From an uncultured Prevotellaceae bacterium (GTDB taxonomy: Bacteria; Bacteroidota; Bacteroidia; Bacteroidales; Muribaculaceae), in assembly GCA_900316835.1 (NCBI GenBank), contig ONEL01000006.1, forward strand, positions 1 to 64,000: DNA of 64,000 nucleotides. Reading direction: 5' to 3'. The translations under genes and the position numbers were made by a program. The notes below the pieces were generated by a model, which saw only the letters and a list, made by a program, of their open reading frames with translations, made no database searches and was not told the origin of the DNA. Of this stretch, positions 8,587 to 18,326 are shown in pieces (position 1 is the first letter of the stretch; each line of letters opens with the position of its first letter).

Positions 8587-8605
8587 AAAAATACAGAAGT
8601 ACATT

Positions 8606-11600
8606 ATGAAAAAAAGAATACCATGCTTAATAATCTCCACTATTTGTTCCTTGTTGATATGGGGACAAAATACAGATTGCTATTATCCAAATGATTACTC
8701 AATCATACCTCCTTCTCCTGAAGTTGCATCGTTGATGAAACACATTGATTTCCCAATGGCAACATTTACAGGACAACCCGTTGTGAATTTGCCAATATAT
8801 ACTATTAAGGAAGGGACATTAGAAGTACCGATTTCAATTAGTTATCATGGAGGTGGCATAAAAGTTAATGAATTATCTGGCTATATTGGAATAGGGTGGT
8901 CGCTAAATGCAGGTGGTTGTATATCAAGAAGTGTGCACGGCTTACCTGATGAATTGAATAAAGAGCCATTGCACGGTTTGTTTCATCTGACACCAAATGA
9001 ACAGAAAATGCGAGATTCAACTTTGGCAAGAATAAACATATTTAATCCTATTCAGTTTTACAGTTATGCTTTACCTTCCCGGTATTGTAATGCTTTTAAT
9101 GCAGGAAGGGTTGATATGGCAAATGACATTTTTAACTTTAATTTTCTTGGACACAGTGGGACTTTTATCATAAACCCTGAAAACCATCATATAGAGTTAA
9201 GAACATCAAGCAATATTGATATTCCAAATCGTTATAGAAATAGTGTCGCAGGAGAATATGTTTTTGTGGATGAACTTCAAACAAGATATATATTTAATTC
9301 CCCAGAACGGACACGTTACACATATGTGCATGATGAAGGATATCAAGCCGTTGATACGATTTATCATTATTCTGCTTGGCATTTAGATAAAATAATAAGT
9401 GTCAATGGTGATACGGTTTCATTTCATTACACCGAAGGAAATAGACGTGAAGAATGGGTCGGAACATCATATAATTATACACATTCAACACAATCTGATA
9501 TGATACCTGAGCATATATATTACACACATCCTCATACTGTATCTTATTATCCACAGTTACTCACTTGTATTACAACTAAATCTATTAAAGTGGATTTTGA
9601 TTATGACGCAAATGAAAAAAGAATTATAGAAATATCTGTTTACAGAAGAACTGCAACACCCGAATTGGTTTATCGTTATAGATTGAATTCAGGGGAAAGA
9701 CAAATTGGTGTATTCAAAAGTGTTTCTCAACAATTCCTTCCTGTTAATAAACGTTTCTTAAATTCTATCACTCAAGTTTCGCCTCAAGAGAGTGAAATAG
9801 AATTATATAGTTTCAATTATTATTCGGACTTTAGTGAAAACGTTGACTATTATCTTGCGCAAGATCATTGGGGCTATTATAATGGAGCAAATAATAACAC
9901 TTTATTAACGAGGACAAATTACTATACAAATAGTGGAGCGAATAGATCTCCTGATGTGTCAAAAACAAAAAATGGAGTATTGACATCTATCAGCTATGCA
10001 ACAGGTGGAACCACCTATTTAAACTGGGAACAAAATGATTATTCCTTTATTAGAAATGCTACCGTTGGTATGAGTAGTAACAATAATTATATTATCAACG
10101 AATTTCAATTATATGGTTTCCCGGCAGAACTAAGCTCCATTACCGATGCATCTGTTAGTTCTAGTGCTTTTGACAGATACATGACAATTAGTGTTCCGAC
10201 TGGTCAAAGTGTTGAATTAACTCTAGACATATCAACTTTTATGACAAACCTTATGAATAGTGGTTGTGGATTAGCAACTATTAATAGTAAATACTATTAT
10301 ACTCATACACAATACGATAGCAACTCCAATGACGCAAGGGTTGAAATCAGATACCCAAATGGGACATTAAAAAGACGTTTTTTTATAGATCACAATCAAT
10401 GTTCTCAAGCGCCTTTTACTATTTCTCTTACAAGTGCAGAAGCAACTGGAACTTATACCATCCATCTCAAAAACCCATATAATTGGCTGAGGGATAAGTA
10501 TAATAATCCCGACAATGTGACATCTACAGAGATATACAATTATTTAGTAAAACATACTGGCTCATATAATGTTAACGGTGAAAATGGTTTTGTGTCAATC
10601 CTTACAAAGACGTTAGATAATACTCAAATAAATTATTCTAAGCCGTGGGGTGGATTACGAATAAGTTCAATTCGGTCTTCTTGTGGAGATTCTTTTGACA
10701 TAGAAAAGACTTATACTTATAAAGATTCTATTAATCCTCTATTATCAAGTGGAACAATATGGGAAGGGCCTTACTACGAATCACAAAAACATGTTGCTAC
10801 GCTAACCCCCACAACTCCTGCAGGAAACCTTCTTGTAGATTGGACACACCTTGAGTCTTTTGGCTCTGATGGTTTGTTCTCTTTTGCAGGAGGAATAGGG
10901 TCGCATGTTGAGTATCCTTCAGTTTTAGAGTTGATAGGTAATGGCGTATCAATTCGTCATACCTTTGATTCAATGAAAAGCCTACTTGATGATGATGTGA
11001 TTGATTGTCCATTATATGGTTATATTTCAGGGGGAGCAAGAATGCTTACTTCCCAAGATCATAAAACAGGGAATCTTATAAGAAAAGAGTATTTTAGCAA
11101 TGGAATACTATATCAATGTGATGAGTATGATTATAATTTAATTGAGCAAACCTCAAACTTACCATGTTTTACTGGTGACTTCTTTAGGATTACAGATGTT
11201 GATAGCATGAATGTTTCCACCCCGGATAATTTGGACATTTATAGCAGTGTGTATGAGACTTGCCGCTACAGGCTTATTCCATATAACAAAAGATTGGGTT
11301 CAGTTCATTCTACGGAATTAAAAAGATACATGTCTTCAGGTGGAGAAATTGTTCAATCGATGGAGAATGAGGTCAATTACACATATTTCTTCAACACCTA
11401 TAATTCTAATCCACATGCGAACTTAATACGGTCGGAGTCTCATCTGGCTTCTGATGGTAAAACTTATATAACATATTATACTTATTTACATCGCCAAGGT
11501 AAAACCTTAGCATTACGTGAGACAGAAGTAACAATGTGTGAAGATAAAATAATATCCTCTCGTCGTAATGTCTATGATTCCAATTGTAGGTTGGTGGGAA

Positions 11601-12112
11601 CTTATCGTGGACCAACTGGTATGTCTAATAACAACCAGTATATGATAGGCAATAACGGTACAGAAGCAACAGAAGCTCTTAAAAATGTGATTAATTTACC
11701 TGAGTATTCTTACCAATATGACAACGGTGGTAATATCGTAGAAATATCATATAACGGAGTTGTTCTTGCATCCTATTTATGGGGCTACAAAGGATCTCAT
11801 CCTATAGCTGAGATAAAGGGTGTACCTTACTCAACTGTTAACTCAGTTCTACCTGATGGGATGAAACCACACCAGCTACTGAACCGTTATGACTTAACCC
11901 CAAGCAATCTTTCTGCTATAATAAGTTTGTTCCCAGCAAACGATGTTACTACAATGACCTATGATTGGCTTGTTGGTGTCGGAACAATGACTGACGCAAG
12001 AGGTGTAACAACATACTATAATTATGACGACTTTGGTCGTCTTAAAGACGTTAAAGATTTAAATGGATATTTCATCCGTAAATATGACTATCACTATCAA
12101 ATCCAAAATTGA
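8606..12112 (+). CDS. Large secreted SpvB/RHS-type shell protein, no toxin tip
   Basis: A 1168-residue exported protein. The ATG at 8606 starts a good signal peptide; the 13 extra upstream residues run through the hairpin and are unlikely. After the signal comes SPEVASL...FTGQPVVNLPIYTIKEG...ISISYHGGGIKV...GIGWSLNAGG, the N-terminal signature of Bacteroidetes YD/RHS proteins and similar to the SpvB/TcB entry region. The middle is long and beta-rich. The C-terminus has RHS/YD strands (YQYDNGGNI, YNYDDFGRLKDVKDLNG) but ends there, without the RHS core or a variable tip. It is followed 7 bp later by the T9SS-sorted gene and then by a full RHS protein, so it may form one half of a two-piece shell (inference). 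Confidence 0.7.
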   Translation: MKKRIPCLIISTICSLLIWGQNTDCYYPNDYSIIPPSPEVASLMKHIDFPMATFTGQPVVNLPIYTIKEGTLEVPISISYHGGGIKVNELSGYIGIGWSLNAGGCISRSVHGLPDELNKEPLHGLFHLTPNEQKMRDSTLARINIFNPIQFYSYALPSRYCNAFNAGRVDMANDIFNFNFLGHSGTFIINPENHHIELRTSSNIDIPNRYRNSVAGEYVFVDELQTRYIFNSPERTRYTYVHDEGYQAVDTIYHYSAWHLDKIISVNGDTVSFHYTEGNRREEWVGTSYNYTHSTQSDMIPEHIYYTHPHTVSYYPQLLTCITTKSIKVDFDYDANEKRIIEISVYRRTATPELVYRYRLNSGERQIGVFKSVSQQFLPVNKRFLNSITQVSPQESEIELYSFNYYSDFSENVDYYLAQDHWGYYNGANNNTLLTRTNYYTNSGANRSPDVSKTKNGVLTSISYATGGTTYLNWEQNDYSFIRNATVGMSSNNNYIINEFQLYGFPAELSSITDASVSSSAFDRYMTISVPTGQSVELTLDISTFMTNLMNSGCGLATINSKYYYTHTQYDSNSNDARVEIRYPNGTLKRRFFIDHNQCSQAPFTISLTSAEATGTYTIHLKNPYNWLRDKYNNPDNVTSTEIYNYLVKHTGSYNVNGENGFVSILTKTLDNTQINYSKPWGGLRISSIRSSCGDSFDIEKTYTYKDSINPLLSSGTIWEGPYYESQKHVATLTPTTPAGNLLVDWTHLESFGSDGLFSFAGGIGSHVEYPSVLELIGNGVSIRHTFDSMKSLLDDDVIDCPLYGYISGGARMLTSQDHKTGNLIRKEYFSNGILYQCDEYDYNLIEQTSNLPCFTGDFFRITDVDSMNVSTPDNLDIYSSVYETCRYRLIPYNKRLGSVHSTELKRYMSSGGEIVQSMENEVNYTYFFNTYNSNPHANLIRSESHLASDGKTYITYYTYLHRQGKTLALRETEVTMCEDKIISSRRNVYDSNCRLVGTYRGPTGMSNNNQYMIGNNGTEATEALKNVINLPEYSYQYDNGGNIVEISYNGVVLASYLWGYKGSHPIAEIKGVPYSTVNSVLPDGMKPHQLLNRYDLTPSNLSAIISLFPANDVTTMTYDWLVGVGTMTDARGVTTYYNYDDFGRLKDVKDLNGYFIRKYDYHYQIQN

Positions 12113-12119
12113 TTAAGAT

Positions 12120-13295
12120 ATGAAAAGATATTTTGTTTTATTAATCATTTATCTTATTGAAACAAATATAATTGTCTCAGCCTATTATATCAACCAAGAA
12201 TATAATGCACCAAGAAATGGAGATGTTCTTAAGGCTGAGGAATTGGTGCGAATTCCAGTGACCACAATTGGGAATGATGTCACTTGGGATTTCTCTGATT
12301 TAAGTGTGGATTGTTCGGACATTTCCATAAGATACATCAAACTGAATGACAGTGTGATGGTGAGATGCAAAGGTAAAGAAATGTCTTATTTTGCTATATA
12401 TGGTGATTCTATTTCTCAAACTGAGTATTGTACACCTGACAAAAGGTTGGAAATTATTAGACCAGAACTGCTTGCTGTATTTCCAATGGGTTACACAAGT
12501 TGTGTTGCCGACTATTTCTATAGTGAAGGGATTCTTGATGGTTCTCATTACATGAGGCAAGCAGGTAATAGTTGTACAGCTATAGAAGCTAAAGGAAGAC
12601 TAATCACTCCTGATTGTGATTCACTTCGTCATGTGTTGCTTTCTCATCGTTACCGTGTAGGAACTACATATATTAGCCCAGATTTCAGTAAGTCGTTCTT
12701 GAATAACCGAGACAACCTTATGTTAAGCAATGACTCAATATTAGAGTGGATGTCAAGTGACACCATCACTCATAGTATTGACACATATAGATGGTATGCT
12801 CAAGGTTATAGATATCCAGTGATAGAGCAAAATATCGTAAAAACATTTTATAATAAAATACAAGTGGACTCAGTTAGTCAGACCCTTTATTTTTCTCCGC
12901 GCATGCAAGAGGAAGATTTGACAAAAGATGAACTAAATGACTCACTTCGCATTGTGAACAGAAATGAACCATGGGATTTTAATCTATCTGTTAATAATGA
13001 GGATAATATCAATCATGGAGCTAATTTGGGATTTCTCGCACAAGGAAATGTCTGTAATCTTTCACCAATACTAGTTGACAATTCTACCACTCTTTTTTAC
13101 AATTGTGAATCTTCCACAACAATAGAAATCAGAATTTTCAACATGAGTGGAGCCTTGTTGGCATATTATATTAATACCGTTCAAGGAACCCATGGTAGCC
13201 TTAGCGTTGACACATCACAATTGCGACAAGGAGAATATATCGTTAATGTTATTTTAGGTAAAGAAGTTTTTTCTTTCAAAATATTTAGGAAATGA
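12120..13295 (+). CDS. Secreted protein with T9SS type A sorting domain
   Basis: A 391-residue exported protein, signal peptide at residues 1-20. Residues about 25-310 are beta-rich, with a DVTWDFSDL segment seen in other Bacteroidetes surface proteins; no catalytic motif is recognised. The last 75 residues resemble a T9SS C-terminal sorting domain, with IRIFNMSGALL, then LSVDTSQLRQGEYIVNV and the basic end FKIFRK. It is tightly packed between the shell protein (7 bp) and the RHS gene, whose reading frame opens at an overlapping ATGA. That position suggests a surface partner or adaptor for the RHS complex (inference). Confidence 0.6.
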   Translation: MKRYFVLLIIYLIETNIIVSAYYINQEYNAPRNGDVLKAEELVRIPVTTIGNDVTWDFSDLSVDCSDISIRYIKLNDSVMVRCKGKEMSYFAIYGDSISQTEYCTPDKRLEIIRPELLAVFPMGYTSCVADYFYSEGILDGSHYMRQAGNSCTAIEAKGRLITPDCDSLRHVLLSHRYRVGTTYISPDFSKSFLNNRDNLMLSNDSILEWMSSDTITHSIDTYRWYAQGYRYPVIEQNIVKTFYNKIQVDSVSQTLYFSPRMQEEDLTKDELNDSLRIVNRNEPWDFNLSVNNEDNINHGANLGFLAQGNVCNLSPILVDNSTTLFYNCESSTTIEIRIFNMSGALLAYYINTVQGTHGSLSVDTSQLRQGEYIVNVILGKEVFSFKIFRK

Positions 13296-13333
13296 TGATT
13301 AATATAAATATATTTGCAAAGAATAATTATAAG

Positions 13334-16300
13334 ATGAAACTAAAGCCTCATATATTATTATTGTTATTGCTCAATAATTGCGTTATTCCATGCTTAGCGC
13401 AAGGGAACTGGGTTAAAACAACAATTCCTATTAACGGTTCTGTCGCCGAGCCAATGAATGATTATATAATGTCTCGTGTTTCTGTTGTACACTATGATGG
13501 ACTTGGGCGTGTGAAGAGTAATGTACAAGTAGCTGCGGGTAGTGGAGAATATGACATCGCCGATTATGTCACTTACGATTCCTTGGGGCGCGAAAGTAAG
13601 AAATGGCTACCTATAAGGACTGCTAATTGCAGTGGTGATTTTCCCTCAGGGTTTGAAAGACTCGCGCAAAATTTTCATAATGACACCAACCCATATACTG
13701 AGACCACCTATGACGGCACTCATTACAACCGCCGTTCGGTCGAGCAGGGACCTGGTCAAGACTGGAGACAGTATGAATCAAATGTGAAGCACTATTATTT
13801 ACTAAATGGCAACCTTGGTGAAAGTTGGACAGATACTAATGGTCTAATAGATTGTGACATCTCATGTGTCAACTTTTTTGTTGATGAAAATGGTATGCTA
13901 CGCAGAAAATTTGAGTACTCTCCCGGCACTTTGCACATTGAAGTAACAATTGATGAGCAGGAAAATGGCTCAGCTATATTTACCGACAAGTTTGGTCGAA
14001 AAATATTACAGCGACAATGCGTTGGGAATGACTTTGCCGACACTTATTGGGTTTTTGACATATTTGGGCGATTGCGTTACGTAATATCTCCCGTTGCGGC
14101 TAAAATATTGACGAACCAATCTTCTAGTGAAAACGAAGCAATTTTCGGAACACTTTGCAATGCCGATGCCATTGAGCGCTATTGCTATGTTTACGGTTAT
14201 GACAATCGTGACCGATGTATTACAAAAAAAATGCCAGGGCAAGCTGAACAGCAGTTTGTCTATGACAAATTGAACCGTGTCATTTTTAGTCAAGATGGCG
14301 AACAACGAATGAAAAATGAGTGGAGTGTGCGTAAATATGATAGTCAGCAACGTATAGCTGTAGAAGGTCGTGCGGTAATCGCTAATGCAACAAGAGAAAG
14401 TCTTCAACAACAATGGGGCAACACAACTATTATTGAGACGTATAACCCGAATCTAGATTATGAAGGCTGTTTGTTATATTCTAATAGTTGTGGTATTTCA
14501 AACTTTACTGCCGACAAGGCATATTACTATGATGACTACAGCCACTGGGGAACGATAATGCCTATTCCAGTTGACGCTTCATATCCAAGGGGGGACTTAT
14601 ATAATGCTAAAGGCATGTTCACAGGCATGGCAACAACAGACTTTAACGGGAGCGTGTATGTGAGTATAATGACCTATGACCAAAAAGGCAATGTGGTTAT
14701 GACTTCTGAACGTGACATTTATGGGCAGAACAATATGGTCACTACATTCATGGCATATGATCACACTGGAAATCTTACAGACAAGAAACGATTGACTCAG
14801 TTGCTTGCTGAACAACAGGTTATGAATAGCCATAACGAACAATGGGAATATGACTATGATGCTTGGGGCAGAAACACACAAGTTCGCCATCGTTATGGCA
14901 ATAACAATTGGAGAACACTGGGGATGTATTCTTATGACCAGCTGGGTCGCAAAGCCGATTGCTATTATGGGAACTCGAATTTTAACCACATAACCTATAA
15001 TTATAATTTACGTGGCTGGCTGACAAACATCAATGGAAGATACTACTCTCAGACACTCTATTATAACAGCACGGCACTAGGTAATGGTCATTATCGAAGA
15101 TTTGATGGCTCTATTTCAGCCACAAGCGAGACTGTGATGAACAGACTCGGACACAATCAATATTATAATCGCACAATTGACTATGATGAACTGGATAGAG
15201 TGACGATGGTTAAAGTGAATGGATTTCCTCAATATGACGAACAATATGCCTATGACCTCAACGGTAATGTGACAAGCATCACTCGTGGTGACATTAACAA
15301 TGGAGGAATTGCATTTGACAGGTTGTGTTTCAATTATGAAGGCAACCAGATTCAGTCGGTGACCGATTCTGCCACCTTAGATCTTTATCTTGGCGAGGTG
15401 GCGCAAGTGGTGTCAGGAAACTACCTTTATGCCTTTGATTACGACCTTGACGGTAGGCTAACTCGTGATGACAGCCGTGGCATATCTCGCATCACTTACA
15501 ACTCGCTGGGGCTGCCATCATGGATTCAACTAGATGCTGACCACGACATACACATCACTTATCAAAGCGACGGGACAAAACAACAAGAACTTATGCGTGA
15601 GTTCTACATAGCCACAGTAATGCGCATCAACCGTGTCACAGGCGACACTACTTGGGTCGATCAGCGCAAAGTGCGGTCGGTGGCACGTAGATTCTTTGGA
15701 GACATGGTAATGGAGACAGGTAAACCTCCTCGCATTTATAATGAAGTTGGGTATATAGATATATTCAATAATGGCGACAGCGTTGTTTACTATTTCTATG
15801 AGTGCGACTATCTGGGAAATGTGAGAGTTGTGGTTGACGAATATGGTAATATAAAACACTCTGTTAATTATTACGCAAGCGGAATTCCTGCCACTGACTT
15901 TAGCGCTTTTGTCGACAACCATTTGCACACGGGCAAACAGTGGATGTCATTTGGTGGCCTAGACTGGTATGACAACAATGCCCGCTGGTACGACCCCATT
16001 TTCATGCGTTTCACAACACCTGACCCTCTACAGGAAAAATATCCACATTTGAGCCCATATTCATACTGCGCAAACAATCCTGTTAGGTATATGGATTTTT
16101 CTGGTAATGATTGGTATGCCACAGAAGATGGTGTGATTATGTGGGATAAGTATGTCACTTCAAAAGAAAATATTCCAGATGGAGCAACATATTTAGGTAA
16201 AACATATAAGGGTCTTGTGGTATATGAATATGATGAAGTTTTAGATCCTTATAATCCAGAAAATGGTGTAGGCATAAGAGTGGTTTTTGGATATAATACG

Positions 16301-16690
16301 GATAATGATAATGACAATTTCGATAATATGAACTGGTTTCAAACAGTGAAAGATAATCCACAAAGTAGATTATCAAATCCATTTGTTGATGCAGATAAAT
16401 TATATCTAAACGATGATAATAAAATAACCCTGAAAAATTATGCAGCAGAGAATAAATATGACTCAGATGTTTATTTCATGGATGTGCCGAGTCGATTTAA
16501 ATATACAGAATCTCAATGGGATGCAGAGTTGTCTTTGGTTAAGAATGCTAATGTGAGTCCTCAAATAATACTTACTTTAACATATGGCTTTTCCGTTGGA
16601 AAAGACAACAAATCACATGCAAAGAGTATCATTTTAAGATCATCTCCTTCAGAAAAACATAAAAAAATGTTTAACGATTCAATAAAGTAA
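13334..16690 (+). CDS. RHS repeat protein with C-terminal variable (toxin-like) domain
   Basis: An 1118-residue exported RHS protein. The ATG at 13334 opens a signal peptide ending CLAQ; an in-frame ATG at 13292 overlaps the previous stop but adds a poor N-terminus. A TATATTTG box at 13309-13316 could be an internal promoter. The mature N-terminus matches the DUF6443-type opening (VVHYDGLGRVKSNVQVAAG). Many YD repeats follow, then the RHS core with DYLGNVRVVVDE, WYDNNARWYDP, FTTPDPL and SPYSYCANNPVRYMDFSGN. The variable tip, about 200 residues after that, contains NWFQTV, FMDVPSR, WDAELSLV and LTLTYGFSV and is not a family I recognise. A small exported protein follows after 4 bp and is the immunity candidate. 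Confidence 0.75.
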   Translation: MKLKPHILLLLLLNNCVIPCLAQGNWVKTTIPINGSVAEPMNDYIMSRVSVVHYDGLGRVKSNVQVAAGSGEYDIADYVTYDSLGRESKKWLPIRTANCSGDFPSGFERLAQNFHNDTNPYTETTYDGTHYNRRSVEQGPGQDWRQYESNVKHYYLLNGNLGESWTDTNGLIDCDISCVNFFVDENGMLRRKFEYSPGTLHIEVTIDEQENGSAIFTDKFGRKILQRQCVGNDFADTYWVFDIFGRLRYVISPVAAKILTNQSSSENEAIFGTLCNADAIERYCYVYGYDNRDRCITKKMPGQAEQQFVYDKLNRVIFSQDGEQRMKNEWSVRKYDSQQRIAVEGRAVIANATRESLQQQWGNTTIIETYNPNLDYEGCLLYSNSCGISNFTADKAYYYDDYSHWGTIMPIPVDASYPRGDLYNAKGMFTGMATTDFNGSVYVSIMTYDQKGNVVMTSERDIYGQNNMVTTFMAYDHTGNLTDKKRLTQLLAEQQVMNSHNEQWEYDYDAWGRNTQVRHRYGNNNWRTLGMYSYDQLGRKADCYYGNSNFNHITYNYNLRGWLTNINGRYYSQTLYYNSTALGNGHYRRFDGSISATSETVMNRLGHNQYYNRTIDYDELDRVTMVKVNGFPQYDEQYAYDLNGNVTSITRGDINNGGIAFDRLCFNYEGNQIQSVTDSATLDLYLGEVAQVVSGNYLYAFDYDLDGRLTRDDSRGISRITYNSLGLPSWIQLDADHDIHITYQSDGTKQQELMREFYIATVMRINRVTGDTTWVDQRKVRSVARRFFGDMVMETGKPPRIYNEVGYIDIFNNGDSVVYYFYECDYLGNVRVVVDEYGNIKHSVNYYASGIPATDFSAFVDNHLHTGKQWMSFGGLDWYDNNARWYDPIFMRFTTPDPLQEKYPHLSPYSYCANNPVRYMDFSGNDWYATEDGVIMWDKYVTSKENIPDGATYLGKTYKGLVVYEYDEVLDPYNPENGVGIRVVFGYNTDNDNDNFDNMNWFQTVKDNPQSRLSNPFVDADKLYLNDDNKITLKNYAAENKYDSDVYFMDVPSRFKYTESQWDAELSLVKNANVSPQIILTLTYGFSVGKDNKSHAKSIILRSSPSEKHKKMFNDSIK

Positions 16691-16694
16691 AGTT

Positions 16695-17225
16695 ATGAGA
16701 AAAATATTATTCATATTATTATCGTTTCTAGCATTCAGCATTTGTTATTCTGATGAATTGGCTAAGAATCAGATAGATAAAATTGTCTATTCTCACAGAG
16801 GTAATCAAGACAAACCTGTTTGGGCAACTCAAATGTCCTATTATAATTTAGGAAGTTATACTAATCCTGAAACAAAGAAGACAAACGATGTTTTTTATTA
16901 TGGTCTAATGTGGTTTGATTCTATAATGGGACCTGTTTATACTTATAAAATTGATAAATGTAGTTATTCCAAAATTAAGAAATCCATAGAATCTTATTCA
17001 GACAAAGTTGATTCTCCTGATTCTCTTGAGAACAGACATCAATTTGGCACTATGTGTGTGTCTATTGTTGAGAAAGGAGAGATAAAAAGATTTTATTTCT
17101 CAAAAAAAGACATTATAAAACTATTTGAAATACAGATTCCTATTTTGGAGAATGATACCACAGCAACCGAAGTGAGAAATCGATTAAAATACTTAAGAAA
17201 CTGGTTCATTAACAGTGATTGGTGA
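16695..17225 (+). CDS. Exported small protein, candidate immunity protein
   Basis: A 176-residue protein with a signal peptide (hydrophobic 3-17) and a hydrophilic mature part rich in Tyr, Lys and Asp. No known domain is recognised. It starts 4 bp after the RHS stop and has the same AT-rich composition as the variable tip, the usual placement of a cognate immunity gene. The signal peptide suggests protection in the periplasm or at the surface. It could also be an accessory secreted effector. Confidence 0.5.
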   Translation: MRKILFILLSFLAFSICYSDELAKNQIDKIVYSHRGNQDKPVWATQMSYYNLGSYTNPETKKTNDVFYYGLMWFDSIMGPVYTYKIDKCSYSKIKKSIESYSDKVDSPDSLENRHQFGTMCVSIVEKGEIKRFYFSKKDIIKLFEIQIPILENDTTATEVRNRLKYLRNWFINSDW

Positions 17226-17370
17226 TAACTATTATAGATATATTCCGTATTTGTAACTTGAATATTTGATCAACAATTTACAAAGCAACAGAAAATGATT
17301 CCTCTTATGTGATTTATGGAGTTTTTTTAGAAAAATTTAAACTTTTTTTATCAAAATGCAAGAGATTTAA

Positions 17371-18165
17371 ATGAAAAAGACCATATTATTGATATTGTCA
17401 CTCTTTATATTGGCAATAAGCACAAATGCACAGGAAAGCGAGAAATATGAGACCGTTTATCTCAACAATGGTCAGGTGATAAAGGGCAAGATTACAGCCT
17501 ATGATGCCAAAAGTCACCTTGTGATAAGAACCGATGATGGTCGAGTTCTGCGTTATGACATTCATGAGGTGGAACGGGTGCAACGTCGTTCTGTCCCCGA
17601 CAAAGTGGCATTCTCAGGTGACTTTAACGGCAAAGGACCACAACGAGGTTACAGAGGCTTTGTCGATGGACAAGCTGCTTTGGGCTCGGGCAAGTATGGC
17701 TTCTCTCGTTATGGTGTATCAACCACCCATGGCTATCAGATTAAGCCGTGGTTGTTTGTTGGAGCTGGCTATGAATATTATCTTTTTATTGACCAGGCAG
17801 ATAAAAAGTATAGTACCCACACGATCTATGGTGATATTAGAATAGACTTTTTGAAGTCAAATTTCGAGCCTTTTATTGACTTAAGAATGGGTTATAACAC
17901 TGGTAAACATATGGGATTGATGTTCAGTCCGTCTTTGGGTATGCGTTTCGCTATCGGCAACAATTCACCTTACGCTATTAATGCCAGTGTTGGTTATTCA
18001 TTCCAGAGAGTAAACCCCATCTATTACTATGACAACTGGCTCAATAAGAATGGTGCATGCTACACTATCGAAAACGTCAAGAATAATAATGACGACGTAT
18101 TTATCGAGGTAGATGGTTCTCAGATTTCTGGCGGCTTCACATTGAGACTCGGTTTCGAGTTTTGA
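17371..18165 (+). CDS. Outer-membrane beta-barrel protein with N-terminal small beta domain
   Basis: A 264-residue exported protein, signal peptide ending NAQ. Residues about 25-75 form a small domain with LNNGQVIKGKI and VIRTDDGRVLRYDIHEVERVQR, a pattern seen in front of several Bacteroidetes outer-membrane proteins. The rest alternates aromatic and polar residues as in an 8-stranded barrel and ends in Phe (LRLGFEF), as outer-membrane proteins do. It lies between two toxin modules of the RHS island. Its own promoter is not obvious in the 145-bp gap before it. Confidence 0.6.
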   Translation: MKKTILLILSLFILAISTNAQESEKYETVYLNNGQVIKGKITAYDAKSHLVIRTDDGRVLRYDIHEVERVQRRSVPDKVAFSGDFNGKGPQRGYRGFVDGQAALGSGKYGFSRYGVSTTHGYQIKPWLFVGAGYEYYLFIDQADKKYSTHTIYGDIRIDFLKSNFEPFIDLRMGYNTGKHMGLMFSPSLGMRFAIGNNSPYAINASVGYSFQRVNPIYYYDNWLNKNGACYTIENVKNNNDDVFIEVDGSQISGGFTLRLGFEF

Positions 18166-18206
18166 CGTGTTGCAGTAAAAAAAATATATAATTATATGTC
18201 CTCACG

Positions 18207-18285
18207 CGGTTCTTTTGATGTAAAAAGCTCATTTTTGTTGGTGAAACATTATGATAGTTAAGATTTTATAACTAACTTTGCGAAT
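18207..18285 (+). repeat. 80-bp repeat, copy 1 (RHS-derived upstream region)
   Basis: Matches 19219-19298 at about 70 of 79 positions plus a one-base length change in an A-run. In one frame it reads GSFDVKSS...VKHYDS-stop-DFITNFAN, clearly related to the RHS coding start VNYYDNYDFISNFAN of copy 2 but interrupted by a stop. It forms the upstream region of the gene at 18327. Confidence 0.8.
18273..18280 (+). promoter_or_regulatory. -7 box TAACTTTG before the 18327 gene
   Basis: TAACTTTG fits the Bacteroidetes -7 consensus and is 46 bp from the ATG. No good TTTG sits 19-21 bp upstream. The box lies inside the RHS-derived repeat, where the corresponding bases of copy 2 (TAATTTTG) encode Asn-Phe. 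Confidence 0.5.
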
Positions 18286-18326
18286 AAAAAAAACCTAAAA
18301 AAGTAACAATAAAAAACATATATGTT

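Noticed and set aside
8567..8605. Earlier start of the RHS shell protein
   Set aside because: The 13 extra residues pass through the hairpin and would bury the signal peptide.
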